Shown: one piece after another, positions 25,774 through 31,712 of the stretch
Layout: each line of letters opens with the position of its first letter
Numbering within the stretch: the first letter of the stretch is position 1
DNA from: Bacillota bacterium
GTDB taxonomy: Bacteria > Bacillota > Clostridia > Oscillospirales > Acutalibacteraceae
DNA: 33,795 bases
Reading direction: 5' to 3'
Assembly (NCBI GenBank): GCA_023417635.1
Contig: JAEZFF010000119.1
Coordinates: forward strand, 1 to 33,795
Translations under genes and position numbers: made by a program
Notes under the pieces: model-generated
Databases searched by the model: none
Told to the model about the DNA's origin: nothing
The model's input: the letters and a program-made list of their open reading frames with translations, nothing else

Positions 25774-26292
25774 TTACTTAACGGGTTTGGATGCAAGAAA
25801 CATCAGCATGTTGCGGCCTTCCATTTTGGATGGCTTTTCCACATTAGCCAAATCGGCCAATGCTTCTGCAAAGCGCTTCATGATTTCGTGGCCCTGCTCC
25901 GGGTGACCCATCTCACGTCCACGGAAGCGGATAGAAACCTTAACCTTGTCTCCCTCTTTCAGAAAACGCTGCGCATGGCCGACTTTTGTGTTAAAGTCAT
26001 GCGTATCGATATTCAGCGAAAGACGAATTTCCTTGATCTCTACGATATGCTGGTTCTTTCTTGCTTCTTTTTCACGCTTTGCCTGTTCAAAACGGTACTT
26101 GCCGTAGTCAATAATTTTGCAGACCGGCGGAGTCGCCTGTGGAGCAATCTTAACCAGGTCAAGATTCATTTCTTCTGCTTTCTGCAGTGCCTGAGAAGAC
26201 GACATAAGGCCAAGCTGAGCGCCGGTAGGCCCGATAACACGCACCTGCCTGTCATGAATTTTCTCATTAAGCTGAAGTTCCCTGCTGCTAAT
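25774..26292 (-). CDS. infC: Translation initiation factor IF-3 (ATT start)
   Basis: Binds the 30S subunit, blocks premature 50S joining and checks the start codon. The real start is the ATT at 26292 (ISSRELQLNEKIHD), with GGAGGTG eight bases upstream, giving 172 aa, the family length; the longer open frame upstream is leader RNA. Rare ATT starts in infC are known from E. coli and bacilli and allow IF-3 to limit its own synthesis. The N-domain (VRVIGPTGAQLGLM) and C-domain (IRLSLNIDTHDFNTKV, KVSIRFRGREMGHPEQG) are both present. First gene of infC-rpmI-rplT. Confidence 0.97.
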   Translation of the reverse strand: MSSRELQLNEKIHDRQVRVIGPTGAQLGLMSSSQALQKAEEMNLDLVKIAPQATPPVCKIIDYGKYRFEQAKREKEARKNQHIVEIKEIRLSLNIDTHDFNTKVGHAQRFLKEGDKVKVSIRFRGREMGHPEQGHEIMKRFAEALADLANVEKPSKMEGRNMLMFLASKPVK

Positions 26293-26477
26293 AGTGAAAC
26301 ACCTCCAAAACACGTTGTAGAAATTATAGAAAGAATAAAGCGCGTGGGCTACCCGCCTACGCGCCAATATACAATTTGAAACCTGATTCCAGATATTCAA
26401 AAAAATATTGACCCGTGCCGGACGGAACCCCACAGGTGTGAATAGCGGTATGCGCCGTATTCCTCTTTGTTTTACAC
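26293..26477 (-). ncRNA. infC operon leader, probable L20-type regulatory RNA
   Basis: About 185 nt lie between the predicted transcription start and the infC ATT. The leader contains a first stem around AATACGG / CCGCTATT and a small CCGT/ACGG hairpin. It ends in a terminator-like hairpin before the ribosome binding site. In Firmicutes this operon is controlled by L20 binding to such a leader and causing early termination. The position and terminator are seen; I did not fold or align the L20-binding site, so the class is inferred from context. Confidence 0.6.
26326..26364 (-). terminator. Attenuator hairpin in the infC leader
   Basis: On the minus strand GCGCGT / ACGCGC (26364-26359, 26345-26340) with an inner GGC/GCC is followed by TTTATTCTTTCT, and lies 34 bp before the infC Shine-Dalgarno. 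It fits the terminator of an L20-controlled leader. Confidence 0.65.
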
Positions 26478-26483
26478 TTCAAT

Positions 26484-26512
26484 ATTATAAGCGCACTGCG
26501 CTTTTTTGTCAA
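26484..26512 (-). promoter_or_regulatory. Perfect-consensus promoter of infC-rpmI-rplT
   Basis: TTGACA (26512-26507), exactly 17 bp, TATAAT (26489-26484) on the minus strand: both boxes match the sigma-A consensus fully. The spacer holds the palindrome AGCGCAGTGCGCT. Confidence 0.92.
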
Positions 26513-26579
26513 GATTTTTTATCCATAGCCCACTTGAAACTTTTAGCATACTGTAAAAAGAGAAGGAGATGGAAATACC

Positions 26580-26735
26580 ATGAAGCTTCAAAATAATATC
26601 CCATACTACTGGTTTTTATTTCCGCCATGCGAAGACTGCACGGTGCTAAAACGCCGCTTCCGGCCCTTCCTTGTCATACGGCCTCATCTGCCCCATTTTC
26701 AAAAAATCAAAGTTGTTCCGATAAAACGGCACTGA
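26580..26735 (+). CDS. Unrecognised small ORF, 51 aa, with CxxC
   Basis: ATG at 26580, stop TGA at 26733-26735, with AAGGAG eleven bases upstream (a long but usable spacing). The predicted protein is basic and rich in aromatic residues. It starts MKLQNNIPYYWFLFPP, has CEDC at residues 17-20, then an Arg/Pro/His-rich tail with RRFRPF and RPHLPHF. No membrane helix or known family is recognised. It runs divergently from infC and ends 61 bp before the next small plus-strand gene. It could be a real small protein (spore-coat-like composition is one thought) or chance; conservation would decide. Confidence 0.4.
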   Translation: MKLQNNIPYYWFLFPPCEDCTVLKRRFRPFLVIRPHLPHFQKIKVVPIKRH

Positions 26736-26796
26736 TGTTTTGCGTTTATCTTCCCGTTTACGGGGAAAACTATCCTTCGAAGCGAGGAGGAATTTG

Positions 26797-27036
26797 ATGA
26801 ATACAGAAACAAAAGAAAATAAGCAGCTTGCGCCAAAGGAGAAAGAGGAAGACGATGTAGACAACTATATTTATTCTTGTGCCGACAATGTTGTGTCCTC
26901 TACAGAATGCACCGGACTGATTCAAACACCGCCGACCAATGAGCAGGAAGCACAAGCCTACACCGATATTTATGCAATACCTGAACCTTCGCAGAACAAA
27001 GACTGCCAAAAATCGAAATCAAAAGAAAAAAGCTGA
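26797..27036 (+). CDS. Unrecognised small acidic protein, 79 aa
   Basis: ATG at 26797 with GAGGAGG six bases upstream, among the best ribosome binding sites in the window. A strong terminator begins 4 bp after the stop, so this is very probably a real gene. The protein is hydrophilic: a charged start (TKENKQLAPKEKEEDD), a middle block VDNYIYSCADNVVSSTECTG with two Cys, a segment PTNEQEAQAYTDIYAIPEP, and a Lys/Ser-rich tail with a third Cys. There is no signal peptide or membrane segment. I do not recognise the family and assign no function. It converges on the DNA methyltransferase gene. Confidence 0.7.
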   Translation: MNTETKENKQLAPKEKEEDDVDNYIYSCADNVVSSTECTGLIQTPPTNEQEAQAYTDIYAIPEPSQNKDCQKSKSKEKS

Positions 27037-27040
27037 ACGT

Positions 27041-27081
27041 TCCGGGGACCCAATTCTATGGGTTCCCGGACATTTTATTTT
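27041..27081 (+). terminator. Terminator of the 79-aa gene
   Basis: TCCGGGGACCC / GGGTTCCCGGA forms an 11-bp stem (one G-U) with an 8-base loop, followed by CATTTTATTTT. It overlaps the last codons of the convergent DNA methyltransferase gene. Confidence 0.85.
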
Positions 27082-28013
27082 CGAAAATTCTTTTGGGAGG
27101 CATAAGTATTGCGCTCCCAAAATACACCGTCAGCATACCCTTGAATGGTTTGGTCGTGTTCGGCCTCCTCCAGCCGTCTCTGCGCCCAGGCACAATACTG
27201 CTCGCTGCACTCAATGCCGGAAAAACGCCGGTTCAGCTTTTTGGCCGTTACAGCCGTAGTCCCAGAACCCAGGAACGGATCAAAAACAAAATCATTTTCG
27301 TGCGAACTTGCCAGAATGATTTTTGCAATAAGCTTTTCTGGCTTTTGCGTAGGATGAGCAGTATTTTCCTGCATCGACCAGTACGGAATAGAAATATCGT
27401 CCCAAAAATTTGAAGGACACGTGTCACGGAAATTACCAGTGCTGGTTTCTTCCCAATCTTTCGGCTTTCCATCCGCGCGGTACGGGGCAACCACCCTTTT
27501 TCGCATTTTCACAGCGTCAAGATTAAATGTATATTGGGAAGAGCAGGTGGCAAACCAGATGTCTTCCATACCATTTTTCCAGTTGTTTTTCGCGCCACGG
27601 CCCTTTTCTCGCTGCCATGTAATCCGGTTTTGCAAATAAAAATAGTGTTCGAGCACTGGGCCAACAACAAGGCTCGATTTCCAGTCACAGCAAACATAAA
27701 CGGAAGCATTCGGCTTTAAAATAGGAAGAATTTTTTCTACCCACGCAGCAGTGTAATCTTGGTATTCTGCGTCGCTTTTCCGGCTAAATTTTCCATTTGC
27801 AAACTTTTTATCTAAATTATAGGGTGGGTCAACAACCAAAAGATCCACGAAACTGTGGGGCAGATATGGCAGCACCTGAAAGGTATCGCCAAGAATCACT
27901 TTGTTCTGCAATTCTGCCTGAATAACCGGTCCATCGGGCCGAATACACTTCTCAAGGTATCGTTTCCCTTCTTCGGCAGAAAAATCCAACGTCTTATTCC
28001 TGAGTGATTTCAT
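27075..28013 (-). CDS. Solitary DNA methyltransferase, beta class (N6-adenine or N4-cytosine)
   Basis: Site-specific DNA methyltransferase of 312 aa from the ATG at 28013, which has GAGGTGA just upstream (a GTG three codons earlier overlaps that site). Motif IV DPPYN is at 62-66 (LLVVDPPYNLDKK). The SAM-binding motif DPFLGSGTTA is at 245-254, after AHPTQKPEKL. The order IV then I places it in the beta class; DPPY favours N6-adenine. The target-recognition region would be about 130-210. No restriction endonuclease or specificity subunit is adjacent, so it is probably an orphan enzyme. A terminator separates it from the O-methyltransferase gene upstream; its own promoter is not obvious. Confidence 0.92.
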   Translation of the reverse strand: MKSLRNKTLDFSAEEGKRYLEKCIRPDGPVIQAELQNKVILGDTFQVLPYLPHSFVDLLVVDPPYNLDKKFANGKFSRKSDAEYQDYTAAWVEKILPILKPNASVYVCCDWKSSLVVGPVLEHYFYLQNRITWQREKGRGAKNNWKNGMEDIWFATCSSQYTFNLDAVKMRKRVVAPYRADGKPKDWEETSTGNFRDTCPSNFWDDISIPYWSMQENTAHPTQKPEKLIAKIILASSHENDFVFDPFLGSGTTAVTAKKLNRRFSGIECSEQYCAWAQRRLEEAEHDQTIQGYADGVFWERNTYASQKNFRK

Positions 28014-28041
28014 CAAATTCACCTCACTATAATCGTAAAAT

Positions 28042-28078
28042 AAAAAAGGAAAAGCCCCAAGTTATTCTTAGAGCTCTT
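28042..28078 (-). terminator. Terminator after the O-methyltransferase
   Basis: On the minus strand AGCTCTAA / TTGGGGCT (8 bp, two G-U) with a 7-base loop is followed by TTTTCCTTTTTTA. It lies 33 bp after the O-methyltransferase stop and just before the DNA methyltransferase start. Confidence 0.7.
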
Positions 28079-28110
28079 TTTAGGAAATTCATTGCCACCA
28101 AAAATAAATT

Positions 28111-28755
28111 CTATTTTTTAACCGCAACCACCATTCCATCTCCAACTGGAAGCAATGTGCTTTCCAACTCCGTTGCAGCAGCAATCATACGGTTAAATTC
28201 ATGAATAGGCTCCACTTGGTCCTTCCATTTTGAGCCAAGTTTCATCGCTGGAAACAACGTATCATCAGCGATTAGAATGCCGCCTGTTTTTAGAATCCGA
28301 ATGCAATCTTTCAGCAAGGCAGGATATAATCTGTTATCCACATCCTGAAAAACAAAATCAAAAGCACTGTCAGAAAGGTTTGGAACAATTTTACTTGCAT
28401 CACCAAGTTTGATTTGAATGATGTTTTGCACGCCGAAGCGCTCAAAATTGAGCTTTGCCTGTTCCGCTGCAGTCTTATTAAACTCGATTGTAGTAATTCT
28501 TCCGCCGTACTCCCGTGCCGTGAGTGCCATAGAAACTGCGGAAAACCCAATACTCGTTCCTATTTCAAGGATACTCTTTGGTTTTTTCATCTGCAATATT
28601 AATTTCAGGAAGCGCGCCGAATCATCCTCTATAACCGGCACAAAATCTTTCCAGCTCGTTTGGTTTACAAATTCTTCTCTTCGTAAGGTTCCCTTTCCGC
28701 AGTACAAGTCTTCAATATACGCTTGGTATGTTTCCAACGTCCCTACATTTTGCAT
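28111..28755 (-). CDS. SAM-dependent O-methyltransferase (family 3, CCoAOMT-like)
   Basis: Predicted small-molecule O-methyltransferase, 214 aa. It has the SAM-binding motif ILEIGTSIGFSAV (about 62-74), ITTIEFNKTAAEQAK with the acidic ribose-binding residue, a metal-site-like region FDFVFQDVDNRLYPALL, and ILIADDTLFPAM. The usual DADK of the family reads DVDN here, so metal dependence is uncertain. The substrate is unknown. AAAGGAG lies upstream of the ATG. It has a consensus promoter and a 119-nt leader with a terminator-like hairpin, suggesting it is controlled by attenuation. Confidence 0.9.
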   Translation of the reverse strand: MQNVGTLETYQAYIEDLYCGKGTLRREEFVNQTSWKDFVPVIEDDSARFLKLILQMKKPKSILEIGTSIGFSAVSMALTAREYGGRITTIEFNKTAAEQAKLNFERFGVQNIIQIKLGDASKIVPNLSDSAFDFVFQDVDNRLYPALLKDCIRILKTGGILIADDTLFPAMKLGSKWKDQVEPIHEFNRMIAAATELESTLLPVGDGMVVAVKK

Positions 28756-28874
28756 GATTTACATCTCTCCTTTAAAATAGACCGTGCCTGATGGAGAAAT
28801 GCAAAAAACGCACTCTCCAACCATGACAGGTCAGACAGTGCGTTGGCTTACGTGAACGCTTACGAAATAATTTA
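28756..28874 (-). promoter_or_regulatory. Leader with terminator/antiterminator before the O-methyltransferase
   Basis: The predicted transcript starts near 28874. It carries CGTAAGC twice (12 bases apart), and then GCGTT (28859-28855), which can pair with AACGC (28844-28840). The same AACGC is the left arm of a strong hairpin AACGCACT / AGTGCGTT followed by TTTTTT. The two folds exclude each other, as in a riboswitch or attenuator. I do not recognise a known riboswitch class, and the antiterminator is only 5 bp. Confidence 0.5.
28803..28844 (-). terminator. Terminator hairpin inside the O-methyltransferase leader
   Basis: On the minus strand the perfect 8-bp AACGCACT / AGTGCGTT is extended by an inner CTGACC / GGTTGG stem and followed at once by six T. 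It lies between the promoter and the ribosome binding site of the gene, so it should stop transcription unless relieved. Confidence 0.8.
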
Positions 28875-28880
28875 TAAAAA

Positions 28881-28909
28881 ATTATACATCATCTTATATT
28901 TTATGTCAA
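28881..28909 (-). promoter_or_regulatory. Perfect-consensus promoter of the O-methyltransferase
   Basis: TTGACA (28909-28904), 17 bp, TATAAT (28886-28881) on the minus strand, both boxes full consensus. Such a strong promoter before an attenuator-like leader supports control at the leader rather than at initiation. Confidence 0.9.
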
Positions 28910-28969
28910 TCACCTAAAATGTTCGATTCATAATGGACTTCAAACTGTCACTTTTTCTCCTCTGCGCAT

Positions 28970-29008
28970 AAAAGGCAGCCTGCTTCAAAGAGAAGCAGGC
29001 TGCCTTTT
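28970..29008. terminator. Strong bidirectional terminator
   Basis: A perfect 17-bp stem (AAAAGGCAGCCTGCTTC and its complement) with a 5-base loop; T-runs end the stem on both strands. It insulates the O-methyltransferase promoter from the prophage side. Confidence 0.9.
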
Positions 29009-29076
29009 GGTGCCGGTGGTGGGAAAGCATTGGTATGTACAACGTTTTATTGTGCCGCAGCATAGTAAAAAATTAT

Positions 29077-29104
29077 GGTGCTGGGAATGAACCCGGCACC
29101 TTTT
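29077..29104. terminator. Second bidirectional terminator
   Basis: GGTGCTGGG / CCCGGCACC (9 bp, one wobble) with loop AATGAA. It is followed by TTTTG on the plus strand and by ATAATTTTTT on the minus strand. On the minus strand it is the first terminator after the 343-aa recombinase-like gene. Confidence 0.75.
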
Positions 29105-29339
29105 GTCTGTCCTTTAAAATCTGATTTACTCGTTGCCTTAGAGGCCGTCTGCATAGCTGCCATTACGGTCTGAAGCAGCGATAACAGCTATAAACATAAT
29201 ATTGCTTTTATCATATTGAAGAGAAACCGTGCATCACTTAGTCTTTTATCAGCATAAAAGGGCTTACATAACAAGATCTTCTCTCATATTTTTTCAGCCG
29301 AAGATGAATTAATGTCACCTAAAGGAACAATAAATACTG
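29105..29339. other. Gene-free stretch at the presumed prophage border
   Basis: No convincing ORF, tRNA or known RNA. Short minus-strand frames of 19 and about 40 codons have no ribosome binding sites. An inverted repeat CTTTTAT / ATAAAAG is present near 29243-29260 without a T-run. By position the attachment site of the prophage could lie here or just to the left, but no repeat partner is in the window. Confidence 0.4.
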
Positions 29340-30371
29340 TTAAATTTGATCAAATGTCATTATTCCTCTGATTTTATGATTTATGTACCTGTTTTTGTTA
29401 ACCTTCTGATCAATATTCACTAGTTCTTGACAATAATCATATATTTCTGGGCCCTGATTCGTTATATCAAGAATTACAGATTCATTCATTCCTCCTAATA
29501 TCATCTTCATAATTGCATATTTTTGGAGGCCAGTTTGAGTGAAGCAATTTCTTTCATCATCGTCATGATTTTCTGCATATGCGTGTCGTATTTTATCAAG
29601 TTGACCTTTAATGAATCCATGGCTTATTTGCTTATTATTCCTATTGACAAATAGATTTGCTAAATCAAACTTATTTCCATATTTTTTGAATCTAATTTCG
29701 TACAATTGCTTGAAGCATAATGCTAATGAATATGGTAGCTCTAAATAAATATTTCTACCAGTAAGTAAATTGTATTTTACTCTTAAAGTTCTATGTTCCC
29801 TGTTATAATCCCCTATTGTAAAATTTGCAATTCTATCATGACTAAATCCATACAATAAATATAACTTAATTATGATATCTACTTCCAAAAAGATAAAATT
29901 ATCTTCCTTGTAATTATTATTCAAATATTGAATAATAAACTCAAATTGCTCATCATTTATTTCCGGATCAACTTCTTTGTCCCGAAGAGTGATGCCCTTA
30001 TTTTTAAGCTTTGTTCTTACTTCATCACCTAAGCTACGAGCAAATGGCCTATATTTTATCAATGTAATATTTGGATATTGGTTGAATATCATTTCATCAA
30101 AAAATTTGTTCAATGCAATTAAAAAATCATTTACTGCGGAAACGCTTTCAACATTTTCATTATTAATTACATAATAAATCGAAGCATTAATTATATCCTG
30201 AGGGGTGAATTCATCTTTAAAAAGCTTATGTACATCGCTAATATCAGACTTATTTGCCAAAATATAAGGAATTAAGTATTGCTGGAGTTTTGGTATATAT
30301 TGGTGGAAAGTTGCAGGAGAAAGTTTTTTCCCAAATTCACTAATTAAATTTGTTAGTTCTATTTCATTCAT
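29340..30371 (-). CDS. Tyrosine-recombinase-like protein lacking catalytic Arg/His residues
   Basis: 343 aa, AT-rich gene with GGAGGT eight bases before the ATG. The C-terminal half follows the tyrosine recombinase pattern: YLLYGFSHDRIANFTIGDYN aligns with the box that normally holds the first Arg, LFVNRNNKQISHGFIKGQLDKIR with the mid-region, FTQTGLQKYAIMKMILGGMN with the HxLRH box, and LDITNQGPEIYDY with the GH...Y end. The first Arg is Ser177, HxxR is T280-G-L-Q283, GH is N305-Q306; tyrosines 311 and 313 remain. So it probably keeps the fold but cannot recombine DNA and may act as a DNA-binding regulator. An N-terminal helical region (1-130) resembles a core-binding domain. The similarity is by eye and moderate. 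It has its own promoter. Confidence 0.55.
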   Translation of the reverse strand: MNEIELTNLISEFGKKLSPATFHQYIPKLQQYLIPYILANKSDISDVHKLFKDEFTPQDIINASIYYVINNENVESVSAVNDFLIALNKFFDEMIFNQYPNITLIKYRPFARSLGDEVRTKLKNKGITLRDKEVDPEINDEQFEFIIQYLNNNYKEDNFIFLEVDIIIKLYLLYGFSHDRIANFTIGDYNREHRTLRVKYNLLTGRNIYLELPYSLALCFKQLYEIRFKKYGNKFDLANLFVNRNNKQISHGFIKGQLDKIRHAYAENHDDDERNCFTQTGLQKYAIMKMILGGMNESVILDITNQGPEIYDYCQELVNIDQKVNKNRYINHKIRGIMTFDQI

Positions 30372-30393
30372 AGATTATACCTCCGCACTGATT

Positions 30394-30416
30394 ATTAGTA
30401 AAATTTTACCACTAAT
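30394..30416. promoter_or_regulatory. Palindrome over the -10 of the recombinase-like gene
   Basis: ATTAGTAAAA and TTTTACCACTAAT form an inverted repeat interrupted by three extra bases, lying across the -10 box. It could be an operator, possibly for the product of the gene itself. AT-rich palindromes can arise by chance, so this is tentative. Confidence 0.35.
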
Positions 30417-30431
30417 ATTTCATAGAGTCAA
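30403..30431 (-). promoter_or_regulatory. Promoter of the recombinase-like gene
   Basis: TTGACT (30431-30426), 17 bp, TAAAAT (30408-30403) on the minus strand, each 5 of 6 to consensus, 31 bp before the ATG. Confidence 0.75.
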
Positions 30432-30439
30432 TCTTGATT

Positions 30440-30475
30440 GAAAAAGCGCCTGTTGGACTTCTCCAGCAGGCGCTT
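30440..30475 (-). terminator. Terminator after the 293-aa gene
   Basis: AAGCGCCTGCTGGA / TCCAACAGGCGCTT on the minus strand (one G-U), with a 4-base loop and followed by TTTTTCAATC. It closes the 293-aa gene unit and lies just upstream of the next promoter. The 158 bp between the hairpin and the gene stop hold nothing recognisable. Confidence 0.85.
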
Positions 30476-30633
30476 GCTAATTTCAAAAGCCCGGATGAGA
30501 AAAGAACTTTTAGGCGGTTGCCAGATTAATTTTTGTTTGGAACATAGTCGAGAATATCAATATTTTGTAACGGAAAGTAAAAGGAAGGCAAAAAAACAAA
30601 TCAGAACCGGAAATGAATCCGACACGGCTACAC

Positions 30634-31515
30634 TTAATATAATTTCATTTGTGGGAATTTATGGGGGTAGATAGTATCAAGCACTTTTGTAATTTCAAAG
30701 GCCGTTTTTCCTTCGATTGGTAGTCCGTCATCACCAATATGTAAATATGATGTCATTTCCACTTTTAATTGGACACCTGGAACAATCGGATGTTTTCCTT
30801 CTTTATATTCCTGCATCCATTTTGAATCTGAAATTTTAGCGTAAAAGTGATGATCCTTTTGAAATTCCCATTTTGAATCTCCAATACAAACGGGCTGCTT
30901 TATATAAAATGTGTCTGTACTTTTTACTTCTTTTACCGGATGCTCCATATTCTCAATAACAGGTTCATTCATTGCGCTAAACTCTGCTCTATCGATTGTT
31001 GATAATTGCTTATCTTCTGTCTCTACCCTGATTCCGCTTACATTTGGATTCTTGTCTGCGTCGTTTATAATTTGAATAATGCAATTTTCTATAGTAGCAT
31101 TTTTAAAATATCCTTCAGCTTCTTTTGAAAAAGATCTAACTTTTCCATCGGCGTTCTCTACACTCATTTTTTTCTTGTCACAGAACGTCTTTCTGGGCAT
31201 ACAATTTCCAATATGCCTTTTAATTTCAAAAAAATCGACAATCAAAGAAGCACAATTTGCCGCATAGTTAATGTTTGCAGGTGTTATTATCGTATAGGCG
31301 GTTTGCGCTGCAATCATTAAATCAATAATAAAACTGCCTTGCCTATTTGCAACTACTTTTAGATTACACTCCGTATTTTCAAGACAAGTTTCTTTTGTTG
31401 CCATAACAAGTGTATTTAAAGATTGTAGCCCTGCAATAAGGGTCTCTACATTCAACTCATTCTCTCCGGCAAATGTAAATTCGAAGTGGGATTGTGTCCG
31501 ATTCTGATCATCCAT
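30634..31515 (-). CDS. Accessory protein of unknown function, 293 aa
   Basis: ATG at 31515 with AAGAAGG upstream. It is AT-richer than the lysis genes and carries its own promoter and terminator, the layout of a phage moron (a cargo gene expressed from the prophage). N-terminal part (1-100): LNVETLIAGLQSLNTLV, then the block VVANRQGSFIIDLMIAAQTA and a hydrophobic stretch that is not a clear membrane helix. The middle (about 100-190) has KKMSVENADGKVRSF and GIRVETEDK. The C-terminal part has KWEFQKDHHFYAKISDSKWM and VPGVQLKVEM, a beta-rich pattern. I have the impression of a widespread accessory-genome family with GSFxIDL and WxF..I.A.I.D motifs, but cannot name it and claim no function. Confidence 0.75.
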   Translation of the reverse strand: MDDQNRTQSHFEFTFAGENELNVETLIAGLQSLNTLVMATKETCLENTECNLKVVANRQGSFIIDLMIAAQTAYTIITPANINYAANCASLIVDFFEIKRHIGNCMPRKTFCDKKKMSVENADGKVRSFSKEAEGYFKNATIENCIIQIINDADKNPNVSGIRVETEDKQLSTIDRAEFSAMNEPVIENMEHPVKEVKSTDTFYIKQPVCIGDSKWEFQKDHHFYAKISDSKWMQEYKEGKHPIVPGVQLKVEMTSYLHIGDDGLPIEGKTAFEITKVLDTIYPHKFPQMKLY

Positions 31516-31559
31516 TTCATGGCCTTCTTAAATAGATTATTAGGTAAACCATTAATTTA

Positions 31560-31587
31560 ATTATATTCGCATTAATTCAAAAATCAA
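31560..31587 (-). promoter_or_regulatory. Promoter of the 293-aa gene
   Basis: TTGATT (31587-31582), 16 bp, TATAAT (31565-31560) on the minus strand. The -10 is perfect and the -35 is 4 of 6. It lies 44 bp before the ATG, between the lysis-module terminator and the gene. Confidence 0.6.
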
Positions 31588-31604
31588 CAAAATAATTTTT
31601 AATT

Positions 31605-31640
31605 CAAAAAATGAGGGCACCCGGAATTAACCGGATGCCC
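31605..31640 (-). terminator. Terminator of the prophage lysis module
   Basis: GGGCATCCGG / CCGGGTGCCC on the minus strand (one mismatch, short AT-rich loop), followed by TCATTTTTTGAATT. It is 73 bp after the holin stop and ends the late transcript before the accessory genes. Confidence 0.8.
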
Positions 31641-31712
31641 TTCGTCATGCCTGTTCAATTGACAAAAATAAGATAATTTTGTAAAGACTTTACATCGGAT
31701 TTGATGTTAATT

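Noticed and set aside
26293..26433. 47-codon upstream extension of infC
   Set aside because: This is the leader RNA with the attenuator hairpin; the ATT start with GGAGGTG gives the family length.
26569..26583. Four-codon mini-ORF overlapping the 51-aa ORF start (ATG GAA ATA CCA TGA)
   Set aside because: Its ATG touches the Shine-Dalgarno, leaving no spacing, so leader-peptide control is not supported.
26646..26864. 72-aa minus-strand Ser/Phe-rich frame
   Set aside because: It is antisense to the two plus-strand small ORFs and lacks a ribosome binding site; its composition is that of a reverse-complement shadow.
29040..29190. Minus-strand frame of about 40 codons ending FIPSTIIFYYAAAQ
   Set aside because: It spans the terminator at 29077-29104 and has no ribosome binding site.
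30438..30674. 78-aa plus-strand frame
   Set aside because: It runs through the terminator of the 293-aa gene, has no ribosome binding site and no family resemblance.
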